Positions 9,479 through 17,412 of a stretch of 64,000 nt of DNA are shown one piece after another. The stretch's first letter is position 1; each line of letters starts with the position of its first letter. Position numbers and translations under genes: made by a program. Below the pieces are notes generated by a model. That model searched no databases. It was not told the origin of the DNA and saw only the letters and a program-made list of their open reading frames with translations. Source of the stretch: JAHBVL01 sp963712055 (GTDB lineage: Bacteria; Chloroflexota; Chloroflexia; Thermomicrobiales; UBA6265). Location: assembly GCA_963712055.1 (NCBI GenBank), contig CAVQGN010000002.1:204209-268208 (forward strand), written 5' to 3'.

Positions 9479-10549
9479 GTGGCCAAGATTGATTTCAAGG
9501 ACTACTACGAAGTTCTCGGTGTCGACCGGACAGCCGATGACAAAGCGTTGCGGACTGCCTTCCGCAAACTCGCGCGGAAACATCATCCCGACATCAATCC
9601 AGGCGATGCTGGCGCCGAAGAACGGTTCAAGGAGGTCAACGAAGCTTACGAAGTCCTTTCCGACACCGACAAACGAAAGTTGTACGACCGTTTTGGCGAG
9701 GATTGGCAACGCTACAAGGAAGCCGGATACACCGGCGACGAAACCTTCGATCAACAGCGGGGCGCCCAGGATTTCGGCAGCTGGTATAGCGGCCAATCGC
9801 AACAGGGCCGACAGCAGTACGACTTCGGCGGCAGCTCGAGCGGGTATTCCGACTTCTTCGAATCGATGTTTGGTGACATGGGTTCGGGTCGTAGCAGTCG
9901 CTCTTCGTACTCCTCCCGTCAGCCGCGACCGCAGCGGGGCCAGGATATGGAAGCTGACGTCGACGTGACATTCGACGAAGCCTTCAAAGGCACAACTCGC
10001 CGGTTCGATATCCAGACGCAGGACGTCTGTACGGAATGTTCAGGCACAGGCTTCGTTGGCAATCGCGAGTGTCCCGCTTGCGACGGTTACGGCACGGTTG
10101 AACGCGTGCGATCAATCGAGGTCATCATTCCGGCAGGTGTCGATACCGGCTCAAAAGTGCGCATCGCAGGCCAGGGAGGCCGCGGCGCCGCTGGCGGTCC
10201 GAACGGCGACGTCTATATCAACGTCAATGTAAAACCCGATCAACGCTTCGAACGCAATGGCAGCAATTTGACCACCACGATCAAGGTACCGCTTTACACC
10301 GCACTCCTTGGCGGTGAGGCACTTGTGCCAACCCCAACGGGCAAGGTAGCGCTGACGATACCAAGAGGCACGCAGCAGGGACGCACCTTCCGGTTACGCG
10401 GTCAGGGCATGCCAAAGTTGAAAAGCAAAGATAAAGCCCGTGGCGATCTGGTCGCACGGGCAGAAGTCGAGATTCCAACGGATCTCTCGCCGGAGGAGAC
10501 TGCTCTTTTCGAACAACTGCGCGATCTCAGCAACGGAGGCGCAGCATGA
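9479..10549 (+). CDS. DnaJ/CbpA-like J-domain co-chaperone with half zinc finger
   Basis: Hsp40 co-chaperone that stimulates DnaK ATPase activity and delivers unfolded clients. 356 residues: J domain with HPD near residue 36, a Gly/Ser/Tyr-rich linker (about 90-160), a zinc region, then the two C-terminal client-binding domains. The zinc region has only two CxxCxGxG motifs (Cys184, 187, 198, 201), where classical DnaJ has four, so it can bind one zinc, not two. It lies between full DnaJ and zinc-less CbpA. The start is GTG at 9479. It overlaps hspR by four bases (ATGA). No dnaK or grpE is in the window. Confidence 0.9.
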   Translation: MAKIDFKDYYEVLGVDRTADDKALRTAFRKLARKHHPDINPGDAGAEERFKEVNEAYEVLSDTDKRKLYDRFGEDWQRYKEAGYTGDETFDQQRGAQDFGSWYSGQSQQGRQQYDFGGSSSGYSDFFESMFGDMGSGRSSRSSYSSRQPRPQRGQDMEADVDVTFDEAFKGTTRRFDIQTQDVCTECSGTGFVGNRECPACDGYGTVERVRSIEVIIPAGVDTGSKVRIAGQGGRGAAGGPNGDVYINVNVKPDQRFERNGSNLTTTIKVPLYTALLGGEALVPTPTGKVALTIPRGTQQGRTFRLRGQGMPKLKSKDKARGDLVARAEVEIPTDLSPEETALFEQLRDLSNGGAA

Positions 10550-10857
10550 GCGATCCTCAGAACCAGATTTCTCCTGGGAGCGGCGACATCACCTACACCA
10601 TCGAGATCGTGTCGGCTCGCACCGGCGTCAGTCCAGCCCGGGTTCGATCCTATGAGCGTCAGGGGCTCGTTTCACCTTCGCCGCGATCCTCTGGACAGCG
10701 CCTCTATACCGAGCAAACAGTGATTCGCATTCAGCAGATCGAACGCCTCACCAACGACCTGGGTGTGAATCTGGCTGGAGCAGAAGTGATCCTGAATATG
10801 CGCGAGCGAATGATCGAACTTCTCGATGAGATCGACCGGCTTCGTCGCGGCGATTGA
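10546..10857 (+). CDS. hspR: HspR-like MerR-family heat-shock regulator
   Basis: DNA-binding repressor of the MerR fold that in actinobacteria controls dnaK and clpB and uses DnaK as co-repressor. 103 residues: winged helix with VSARTGVSPARVRSYERQG (about 20-38), wing residues GQRLYTEQTVIRI, then helices NDLGVNLAGAEVILNM and an acidic dimerisation helix. Length and the VNLAGAEVIL signature fit HspR better than other MerR proteins. It overlaps the dnaJ-like gene by ATGA, the same dnaJ-hspR linkage found in Streptomyces. No inverted repeat of the HAIR type was found in the promoter gap upstream. Confidence 0.82.
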   Translation: MSDPQNQISPGSGDITYTIEIVSARTGVSPARVRSYERQGLVSPSPRSSGQRLYTEQTVIRIQQIERLTNDLGVNLAGAEVILNMRERMIELLDEIDRLRRGD

Positions 10858-10928
10858 CCTTCCGAGAGGAACGAGTTTCACCCGATCGGACCGTCGTCCG
10901 ATCTGAACAAGAGAGCGAGTAATTCACC

Positions 10929-12167
10929 ATGCCTGCGACAGTAGTTCTCGGTGGCCAATGGGGCGACGAGGGCAAAGGGAAGATCACCGATACGCTCGCA
11001 GCGCATGCGAACATGGTGGTGCGCGCGAATGGTGGCAGCAATGCCGGTCATACCGTCACTACCGATGCCGGTGTGTTCAAGCTCCACCTTGTGCCGTCCG
11101 GGATTCTGAATCCAGAGGTCAAGTGTCTCATCGGCGCTGGTGTGGTGATCGATCCTGTCGCCCTCGCCAATGAGATCGCCGAACTTCAGGAACGCGGAAT
11201 CGATACCGCGAATCTCCGCATCTCCGAACGCGCGCATGTCGTCCTTCCCCACCATCAGCAAATCGATCGCAACCAGGAGGCAGCCCGGGGTTCGACACCG
11301 ATCGGCACGACCATGCGGGGGATTGGTCCTGCATACGCGGATAAAGCAAGCCGGAACGGTTTGCGGATGGTCGATCTTGCCTCCGGGACGAATGCCGCTC
11401 GCCTACGGCAGAAGCTGCTCGACGGCCCAACTGGCGAACTGAACACACCCGTCGTCGCAGCGATGGAAATCCTCGCTGACTATGTTGGTCCGGCCGAAAT
11501 CGACGTCCAAGCTGCGCTCGACGCTGGAGACCAAGTCATCATCGAATGCGCCCAGGGGGCGCTCCTGGACATCGACTATGGAACCTATCCCTATGTGACC
11601 TCGTCCTCGCCAACCACTGCCGGGGCTTGCCAGGGAGCCGGTGTCGCTCCAAATCAGGTCGATCGCGTAATCGGGGTTTTCAAGGCCTACAGCACCAGGG
11701 TCGGCGCTGGACCGATGCCGTGTGAGTTGCTCGATGCCAACGGTAAGCTTATCCGGGAGAGGGGTCGTGAATATGGCACCACGACCGGTCGACCACGGCG
11801 CACTGGATGGTTCGATGGCGTGCTGGCGCGACGAGTCGTCCGTCTCAATGGCGTGACCGACATCGCGCTAACGCTGGTCGATGTGTTCGATATCTTTCCA
11901 GAGATTTCGATTTGTGTCGGTTACCAGACCAACGCGGGCGGGCTCGATCACCTTCCGGCTGATCTCGACTTGGCGGCCGGGATCACACCAGAGTACCGGA
12001 AGGTTCCGGGATGGCTCGAGGAAACGACCGGTATCCGCGACTGGGCCAACATGCCAGCAAGCAGTCGCGCCTACGTGGAAACGATCGAATCACTTGCCGG
12101 AGCTCCAGTTTCGATGATCGGGGTCGGGCCGTCTCGCGATCAATTGGTTCCGACCGGCCGCGCCTGA
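10929..12167 (+). CDS. purA: Adenylosuccinate synthetase
   Basis: Joins IMP and aspartate using GTP to make adenylosuccinate, the first committed step to AMP; cytosolic. 412 residues, slightly shorter than the usual 425-435. N-terminal phosphate loop GGQWGDEGKGK (about 8-18) with catalytic Asp, NGGSNAGHTV, TTMRGIGPAYADKASRNG, and EGAQG-type IECAQGALLDIDYGTYPYVTSS. The terminal substrate loop region RSRDQ-like GVGPSRDQL is present. Start ATG at 10929 gives the canonical N-terminus. It is followed by fabZ after 40 bases, with no other purine gene nearby. Confidence 0.97.
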   Translation: MPATVVLGGQWGDEGKGKITDTLAAHANMVVRANGGSNAGHTVTTDAGVFKLHLVPSGILNPEVKCLIGAGVVIDPVALANEIAELQERGIDTANLRISERAHVVLPHHQQIDRNQEAARGSTPIGTTMRGIGPAYADKASRNGLRMVDLASGTNAARLRQKLLDGPTGELNTPVVAAMEILADYVGPAEIDVQAALDAGDQVIIECAQGALLDIDYGTYPYVTSSSPTTAGACQGAGVAPNQVDRVIGVFKAYSTRVGAGPMPCELLDANGKLIRERGREYGTTTGRPRRTGWFDGVLARRVVRLNGVTDIALTLVDVFDIFPEISICVGYQTNAGGLDHLPADLDLAAGITPEYRKVPGWLEETTGIRDWANMPASSRAYVETIESLAGAPVSMIGVGPSRDQLVPTGRA

Positions 12168-12207
12168 TCATCCGGTAACCAGTCCAGCCGTTTTGCAGGA
12201 GGAAGTC

Positions 12208-12681
12208 ATGAGCGAGGAATCAACACCAAACCAGACCATTCTCGAAACCGAAGATATCCAGAAGATCATTCCGCATCGCTACCCGTTCTTGTTGGTCGAT
12301 CGCGTCATCGAAATCGTGCCCGGCGAACGTGCGGTTGGGATCAAGAACGTGTCGATCAACGAGCCGTTTTTCCAAGGTCATTTTCCCGACTACGCGGTCA
12401 TGCCTGGGGTTCTGATTGTCGAAGCGCTGGCTCAGGTCGGCGGCGTGGCGCTTGGGCAGATGGAGGAATACAAGGGTCGATTGGCGTTTTTCGCTGGCAT
12501 CGACAACGTCCGTTTCAAGAAACAGGTACGACCCGGTGACACCCTCCGGCTCGAGGTAGAACTCAGCCAGATCCGTCGCAATATCGGAACCGGAAGCGGG
12601 AAAGCCACGGTGGACGGTGAACTCGCCTGCAAAGGCGACTTCATGTTTGCCATCGGTCCTCTGATGTCCGACCTCACCTAG
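12208..12681 (+). CDS. fabZ: 3-hydroxyacyl-ACP dehydratase FabZ
   Basis: Hot-dog fold dehydratase of type II fatty-acid synthesis, converting 3-hydroxyacyl-ACP to trans-2-enoyl-ACP. 157 residues from ATG at 12208, preceded by AGGAGGA at 12197-12203; a TTG five codons earlier lies on that ribosome site and is unlikely. Visible: IIPHRYPFLLVDRVIE, then FFQGHFPDYAVMPGVLIVEALAQVGG with the catalytic His in GHF and Glu in VEALAQ. The usual PxMPG proline is replaced (YAVMPG). No other fab gene is near. The next gene, a glycosyltransferase, starts seven bases after the stop. Confidence 0.95.
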   Translation: MSEESTPNQTILETEDIQKIIPHRYPFLLVDRVIEIVPGERAVGIKNVSINEPFFQGHFPDYAVMPGVLIVEALAQVGGVALGQMEEYKGRLAFFAGIDNVRFKKQVRPGDTLRLEVELSQIRRNIGTGSGKATVDGELACKGDFMFAIGPLMSDLT

Positions 12682-12688
12682 CACTGCG

Positions 12689-13792
12689 TTGACGCTTCCA
12701 CTGGTCGGTATTGACGGCAGTCGCCTTTCAGTCGAGCACTCCACCGGAACGGAGAACTACACCCGCTCGTTGGTCACGTCGATGGCTCGAGTTCAATCCA
12801 GTTTTCGGATGCGACTCTACGTCAATGCCAGCGATGTCGAACCGGTCGGTTTTTCGGGGCAAACCCGAGTCATTGAAGCGAACAGGCTCTGGACTCTCCG
12901 CGGGCTCTCCGCGGAGATGCGCCACGATCCGCCCGATCTCCTCTTCGTTCCGGCTCATGTCATCCCGCCCGTCCATCCGGCGACTGTCGTCACCATCCAC
13001 GATGTTGGATTCCGTCGCTTTCCGGAGACTTATTCGCGCAAGCGGTTGCTCGAACTCGAGGCCAGCACTCGCTGGAGTCTCCGCGCAGCCGCGCGGATCA
13101 TCGCGGTATCCAACCAAACTCGCGATGATCTTGTAAGCCTTTACGATGTCGATCCGGATCGGATTGTGGTGGTCCATCACGGGGTCGATCAACGGTTCGT
13201 GGATGCTGGTCGGGTGCCCGCTCCCCTCAGTGATCGTTTCTCGTCGATTCGACGACCGTTCGTTCTCTCCGTCGGCACCATTCAACCGCGAAAAAACTAC
13301 CCAACCCTGGTTCGTGGGTTCGAAATCGCCTCCGGAGACGGTCTGAATCATGACCTCGTGATCGTGGGAAAACGAGGCTGGATGGCCGACCAGACGCTCG
13401 ATCTGATCGCACGATCACCCGTACGGGACCGGATCCATTGGCTCGAATACATCCCTCTTGACGATCTGATTCCACTCTACACGAACGCCGACATGGTGGT
13501 GGTTCCGTCTCTCTACGAAGGATTTGGGCTGCCGGTGCTTGAAGCCATGGCGACTGGAGTGCCGGTCATCACGTCCGACACTCCCGCGCTGGTCGAGATC
13601 GCCGGTGGCGCCGCTCTCCATGTCGACGCCATGAGCGCTTCCGGTTTCAGTATCGCGATGCAGCGTGTCGCGGGCGACAATGATCTGGCAGCGCGACTAG
13701 GTGAAAGCGGTCGGGAACGCGCCGGGGAGTTCAGCTGGGAGCGGTCGGCTCTGGCGACCGAGCGCGTTCTCAGGTACGTTATCGAGAGGTAA
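12689..13792 (+). CDS. Group 1 (GT4) glycosyltransferase
   Basis: GT-B fold glycosyltransferase that moves a sugar from a nucleotide donor, probably for a cell-envelope polysaccharide; the substrate is unknown. 367 residues. N-terminal acceptor domain (GIDGSRLSVEHSTGTENYTRSLV), central HDVGFRRFPETYS and IAVSNQTRDDLV, then the donor domain with SVGTIQPRKNYPTLVRGFE and the EGFGLPVLEAMATG E-x7-E motif near residue 275. Starts at TTG 12689; an ATG-led alternative would lose the conserved N-terminus. Tightly spaced after fabZ, so probably co-transcribed. Confidence 0.88.
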   Translation: MTLPLVGIDGSRLSVEHSTGTENYTRSLVTSMARVQSSFRMRLYVNASDVEPVGFSGQTRVIEANRLWTLRGLSAEMRHDPPDLLFVPAHVIPPVHPATVVTIHDVGFRRFPETYSRKRLLELEASTRWSLRAAARIIAVSNQTRDDLVSLYDVDPDRIVVVHHGVDQRFVDAGRVPAPLSDRFSSIRRPFVLSVGTIQPRKNYPTLVRGFEIASGDGLNHDLVIVGKRGWMADQTLDLIARSPVRDRIHWLEYIPLDDLIPLYTNADMVVVPSLYEGFGLPVLEAMATGVPVITSDTPALVEIAGGAALHVDAMSASGFSIAMQRVAGDNDLAARLGESGRERAGEFSWERSALATERVLRYVIER

Positions 13793-13829
13793 TCCTGGTT
13801 CATCGGCGACACGCGCTCGGACCTTTGCA

Positions 13830-14354
13830 ATGAGAACAACTGGAAAAACCATCGGCATCATTCTGATCGTGGCCGGCGCCGTGCTCTCCCTCGTCGCTGG
13901 AGCATGGTTGCTGCAGGGAATCAGTGACGATCGTATCGACAGTGCGGCCGCAATTCTCGGCGGCGCGCTGGTGCTGGCCGTTTTGACGCTGCCACTAGTC
14001 GGCGGAGGGATTTACTTCCTGAAAAGCGGAATCACCGAATCGAGACAGATCGCGAAAATCAGCAAACAGCGAGAGGTGCTCGATGCGGTCATGACCCAGG
14101 GCAGCGTCTCCATCCCGGACCTTGCGCTGCAGCTGGACACCACACGCGACGATCTCGAGTCATCGATACGAGCGTTGGTCGGTCGCGGGATCTTCAGTGG
14201 ATACGTTGACTGGAACAAGGGAATGCTCTATTCGGTCGAAGCATCCAGACTCCAGGGAGCATCGCATTGTCCAAATTGCGGAGGACAACTCGAACTCGCT
14301 GGCAAGGGACTGGTAAAATGCCCGTACTGCGGAGCGGAAATCTTTCTCACGTGA
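13830..14354 (+). CDS. Membrane protein with winged-helix and zinc-ribbon domains
   Basis: Function unknown. 174 residues from ATG at 13830; the frame is open upstream only inside the glycosyltransferase. Two membrane segments (about 5-28 and 38-62) are followed by a winged-helix-like unit (QREVLDAVMTQGSVSIPDLALQ, about 77-130) and a C-terminal zinc ribbon CPNCGG...CPYCGAEIF. The soluble part probably faces the cytoplasm. First gene of a four-gene set ending in PspA and an SPFH protein, a layout reminiscent of Bacillus pspA-ydjGHI, where a zinc-ribbon membrane protein accompanies PspA. A role in envelope-stress sensing is an inference from context. Confidence 0.65.
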   Translation: MRTTGKTIGIILIVAGAVLSLVAGAWLLQGISDDRIDSAAAILGGALVLAVLTLPLVGGGIYFLKSGITESRQIAKISKQREVLDAVMTQGSVSIPDLALQLDTTRDDLESSIRALVGRGIFSGYVDWNKGMLYSVEASRLQGASHCPNCGGQLELAGKGLVKCPYCGAEIFLT

Positions 14355-14387
14355 CAATGATCCGTTCCGAAAGCAGGCGGGACACTT

Positions 14388-15380
14388 ATGAGTTCAGCTG
14401 AAAGCGTATTCGACCGCATTGAGCGGATCGCGGCCCGATTGCCAGGGTTCAACGACTATCGCGACCTGGATGCACTGCGGGAAAGCGATCGGCAAACCCG
14501 GGCTGACATCGCGGCGAAACTCGAGCAGACGGCGCTGCGAATCGAGCGCGGAGCCCAACCGCTGATAGCGAATCAGCAATTCGCCGCGATAACGCAGGTC
14601 GAGCGCCTCTTGCAGTCGTTGCGACTTGCCGCTGTCAGGCTCGAATCAGCGCCGCAGGGTTATGCGCCCTTGTTTGGTGATCGGACGGTTGACGCCAATG
14701 TGCTTCAGCAAGTCATCGCCTTTGACCAGGCACTGAGCGCGAGAGCGGACCTCCTTTCCAGTGACGCAGACGCATTCATCGCCTCCATGGCATCCGGCGA
14801 CGACCTCGCTTCTGGCAGCGACTCCGTCAACCGTCAGATCGAAACGCTTCTCGGGGAGTTCGCACGCCGTTCGACGATTCTCGCTTCCGGCGCGCGCGCG
14901 GCAGGACAGCCGCTCAGTTCAGTCTATGGTCGTTCGGAACCAGGATTGACGGCGGTTATCGATCTCGACGTCGGGGATGTCGTGTCGGTCGACCAGGCGG
15001 ACTTCGTCGTCGAAGCCCAACTCCAGATCAACAGCGTGGACGCCATGGCTACTGGTTATCTCCTCGATGCCAGGAGCCGACGCTGGCTCATCCTGGCACC
15101 CGATTCGGGTTCTCCGTTCGTGCTGGCCAAGGAACGAAAATCGAGCGCGGAGATTCCAGAGGAATTCGAGCCAACCTACTCACTCACTGGTGCTGCGACG
15201 TTGCGAGATTCCGAAGGTCGTTCGAATTTGGGGATACTGACTCTCGACATGTCGTCGCCAATGGCAACCATCACCACCGACCAGGTGACTATTCAACTCA
15301 CGTCGCCAAAAGAAACGATCACCCTTGCAGGCGACCCAATTGAGGGCGATGCGATTACGATTTATGGCAAACCGGGCTGA
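14388..15380 (+). CDS. Uncharacterised PspA-cluster protein, DUF4178-like C-terminal half
   Basis: No confident family. 330 residues, no signal peptide or membrane segment, so probably cytosolic. The N-terminal 190 residues look helical and rich in Ala, Leu and Arg (AKLEQTALRIERGAQPLIANQ). The C-terminal 140 look beta-rich (DLDVGDVVSVDQADFVVEAQLQ, then WLILAPDSGSPFVLAKE) and resemble the small DUF4178-type domains found next to PspA and SPFH genes. It lies 33 bases after the zinc-ribbon protein and 33 before pspA, so it belongs to the same operon and probably the same process. Annotated by context; the family assignment is uncertain. Confidence 0.55.
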   Translation: MSSAESVFDRIERIAARLPGFNDYRDLDALRESDRQTRADIAAKLEQTALRIERGAQPLIANQQFAAITQVERLLQSLRLAAVRLESAPQGYAPLFGDRTVDANVLQQVIAFDQALSARADLLSSDADAFIASMASGDDLASGSDSVNRQIETLLGEFARRSTILASGARAAGQPLSSVYGRSEPGLTAVIDLDVGDVVSVDQADFVVEAQLQINSVDAMATGYLLDARSRRWLILAPDSGSPFVLAKERKSSAEIPEEFEPTYSLTGAATLRDSEGRSNLGILTLDMSSPMATITTDQVTIQLTSPKETITLAGDPIEGDAITIYGKPG

Positions 15381-15413
15381 CCCGGTTCCAGCTACCAAGA
15401 GGAGTAACCAGCC

Positions 15414-16112
15414 ATGGGTATCTACGATCGACTCTCTGTCATCCTCCGAGCCAACATCAATGACATCATCGATGGCGCTGAAGATCCGGAAAAGATGATC
15501 AACCAGTATGTCCGCGAACTCGAATCGAGCATCCAGGAAGCGCGACCCGAGATTGCGTCGATGATCGCGCAAAGCAAGATGATCGAGGAAGACCAGGCTG
15601 AAGCGGAAAAACTCGCTGCTGCCTGGCATATCAAAGCGCAACGGGCGCTCGAGTCGGGTCGTGAGGACCTCGCCCGCGAAGCACTGCGCCGAGAGCGTGA
15701 CAGTCGCGAAAATGCCGAGGTATACGCCGAGCAGTTGCGCGCCCAGAACATGGCCGTTGAACGGATGAAGGGGCAGTTGTCGCAATTGGAATCACGCTAT
15801 GACACGTTGCTTAGCCAGCGGGATATGCTGATAACCCGAGCGAAGCGAGCGAAGTCTCAGAAGGAGCTCAACGAAAGGATCGAGGAGTTCTCTCCATACG
15901 ATCCGACGCAGGACTTGCAGCGAATGGAGCGCAAGATCCGCCAGAACGAGGCGGAAGCCGCGGCGATGTTCGAGATGACCGCAGCAGAAACCACGCTGGA
16001 CGAAGAACTCAATGCGCTCGATTATGACGATCAAATCGAATCGGAACTCGGTCGACTGAAAGCCGCGATCGACTTGGGAGCGCCTAAGCCAATCGATTCA
16101 GGACAGGACTAG
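15414..16112 (+). CDS. pspA: PspA/IM30 phage-shock family protein
   Basis: Peripheral membrane protein of the ESCRT-III-like PspA/Vipp1 family, which binds stressed membranes as oligomers. 232 residues, almost all coiled coil: MGIYDRLSVILRANINDII at the N-terminus (amphipathic helix), EDPEKMINQYVRELESSI, a long Arg/Glu/Ala-rich hairpin (about 30-150) and a final helical segment ending in DYDDQIESELGRLKAAI. The length and N-terminal signature are typical. GAGG-type ribosome site before ATG 15414. Third gene of the stress cluster, followed after 34 bases by the SPFH protein. Confidence 0.93.
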   Translation: MGIYDRLSVILRANINDIIDGAEDPEKMINQYVRELESSIQEARPEIASMIAQSKMIEEDQAEAEKLAAAWHIKAQRALESGREDLAREALRRERDSRENAEVYAEQLRAQNMAVERMKGQLSQLESRYDTLLSQRDMLITRAKRAKSQKELNERIEEFSPYDPTQDLQRMERKIRQNEAEAAAMFEMTAAETTLDEELNALDYDDQIESELGRLKAAIDLGAPKPIDSGQD

Positions 16113-16146
16113 TCCGCGCTCGCTACCCAGAGGAAAGGCGCAACCG

Positions 16147-17193
16147 ATGGCAATAATCGATCTGATCCAGTGGACAGACCAGCGACCGGATGAAATCATC
16201 CACCGTGTACCGGAGCAAGGTTCTGGAGAGTTCGTCCTTGGCTCCCAGCTCGTAGTCCGCGAAGGCCAGTCCGCTGTTTTCGTCCGCGACGGGCGCGCGC
16301 TCGACACCTTTGCCGCCGGGCGGCATACCCTTTCAACCGCCAATATCCCTCTCCTCGTCGAACTGGTCGGCATCCCATTCGGCGGCAAGAGTCCATTCAC
16401 GGCAGAAGTTTTTTTTGCCGCGTTGCGGGAGTTCATCGGGCTCAAGTGGGGAACGGTTCAACCGCTGGTTTATCGAGACCCCGATTTCGGAATGGTCCGT
16501 TTACGAGCGTTCGGCACCTACAGCATGCAAGTGGCCGATCCGCAACTCTTCGTGAAGCAACTCGTCGGAGCGCAAGGATCGCTGACGCTCGCTGGCGTGG
16601 AAGACTTTCTTCGCAGCGTGATCATCACCGAGGTCACAACACTGCTCGGGAACGCAAAAACACCATTGCTCGATATGGCTGGTATGACCCTGAACCTCGG
16701 CAATGCCGCGCGGCTGGCCCTGGCTGACGATTTCGAGCGCCTTGGGCTTCGCTTGCTGACATTCCAGATCGAGGCAATCTCCGCTCCCGAAGAGGTTCAG
16801 CAGAAGATCGACGAGCGTTCAGGTATGGCTGCTGTCGGCGACCTCGGAAGCTACACCCAGTTCCAGGCAGCGCAGGCAATGCGCGACGCCGCTCAGAACA
16901 CCGGCGAAGGCGGCGCCGGGATGGGAGTTGGTCTTGGCGCCGGAATCGCGATGGGTCAGGCGATGGCGGATTCATTCCGCCAGGCCGGAAATGCGTCTCC
17001 GACTCCAAACCAGCCTGCCGCAACTCCCGTCGGGACGACCGTTACCTGCCCGGCCTGCTCCACGGTCATTCCGGCGGGGTCAAAGTTCTGCCCGGAATGT
17101 GGATCGCCGCTCGAAAAGACCTGCGCCTCGTGTGGAACGGCCAACAGCGCGGGCAGCAAGTTCTGCTCCAACTGCGGGAATCCCCTTCCCTGA
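16147..17193 (+). CDS. SPFH-domain protein with C-terminal double zinc ribbon
   Basis: Flotillin-like SPFH protein of the YdjI type (virion-core-protein-like annotation is common). 348 residues. The N-terminal SPFH domain (IIHRVPEQGSGEFVLGSQLVVREGQ..., about 15-215) is followed by an Ala/Gly/Gln-rich region with GMGVGLGAGIAMGQAMAD, then two zinc ribbons (CPACSTVIPAGSKFCPECG and CASCGTANSAGSKFCSNCG) at about 300-346. Bacillus YdjI works with PspA (YdjF) at the membrane; the same pairing here supports a membrane-stress role. Last gene of the cluster, closed by a terminator at 17224. Confidence 0.88.
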   Translation: MAIIDLIQWTDQRPDEIIHRVPEQGSGEFVLGSQLVVREGQSAVFVRDGRALDTFAAGRHTLSTANIPLLVELVGIPFGGKSPFTAEVFFAALREFIGLKWGTVQPLVYRDPDFGMVRLRAFGTYSMQVADPQLFVKQLVGAQGSLTLAGVEDFLRSVIITEVTTLLGNAKTPLLDMAGMTLNLGNAARLALADDFERLGLRLLTFQIEAISAPEEVQQKIDERSGMAAVGDLGSYTQFQAAQAMRDAAQNTGEGGAGMGVGLGAGIAMGQAMADSFRQAGNASPTPNQPAATPVGTTVTCPACSTVIPAGSKFCPECGSPLEKTCASCGTANSAGSKFCSNCGNPLP

Positions 17194-17223
17194 GCAACGT
17201 TTCGGCTGATTGAAATCGACTCG

Positions 17224-17249
17224 CTCCCGGTCGCTTTTTCGACCGGGAG
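17224..17249 (+). terminator. Rho-independent terminator after the PspA/SPFH cluster
   Basis: Perfect 10-bp stem CTCCCGGTCG / CGACCGGGAG with a six-base loop CTTTTT, followed by TCGTTGTTTGT. It closes the stress operon before the gyrA promoter. Confidence 0.8.
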
Positions 17250-17355
17250 TCGTTGTTTGTCTGGCATGTGATCCAGATTGCTGCCTGTTTTTGCGGAAAT
17301 CACGTAATCGCACCGTACGTACAGTCTTTTTATGGTCGAGTGGGCCCCTCATTCA

Positions 17356-17364
17356 TGGTAGAAT
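17356..17364 (+). promoter_or_regulatory. Extended -10 element for gyrA
   Basis: TGG-TAGAAT about 50 bases before the gyrA start, identical in core to the one before mfd. No good -35 is seen, which fits an extended -10 promoter. Confidence 0.5.
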
Positions 17365-17412
17365 TAGGGGTCATTTTGCGGAAAATGTTCCTCCGCAACA
17401 GGAGTAATCAGG

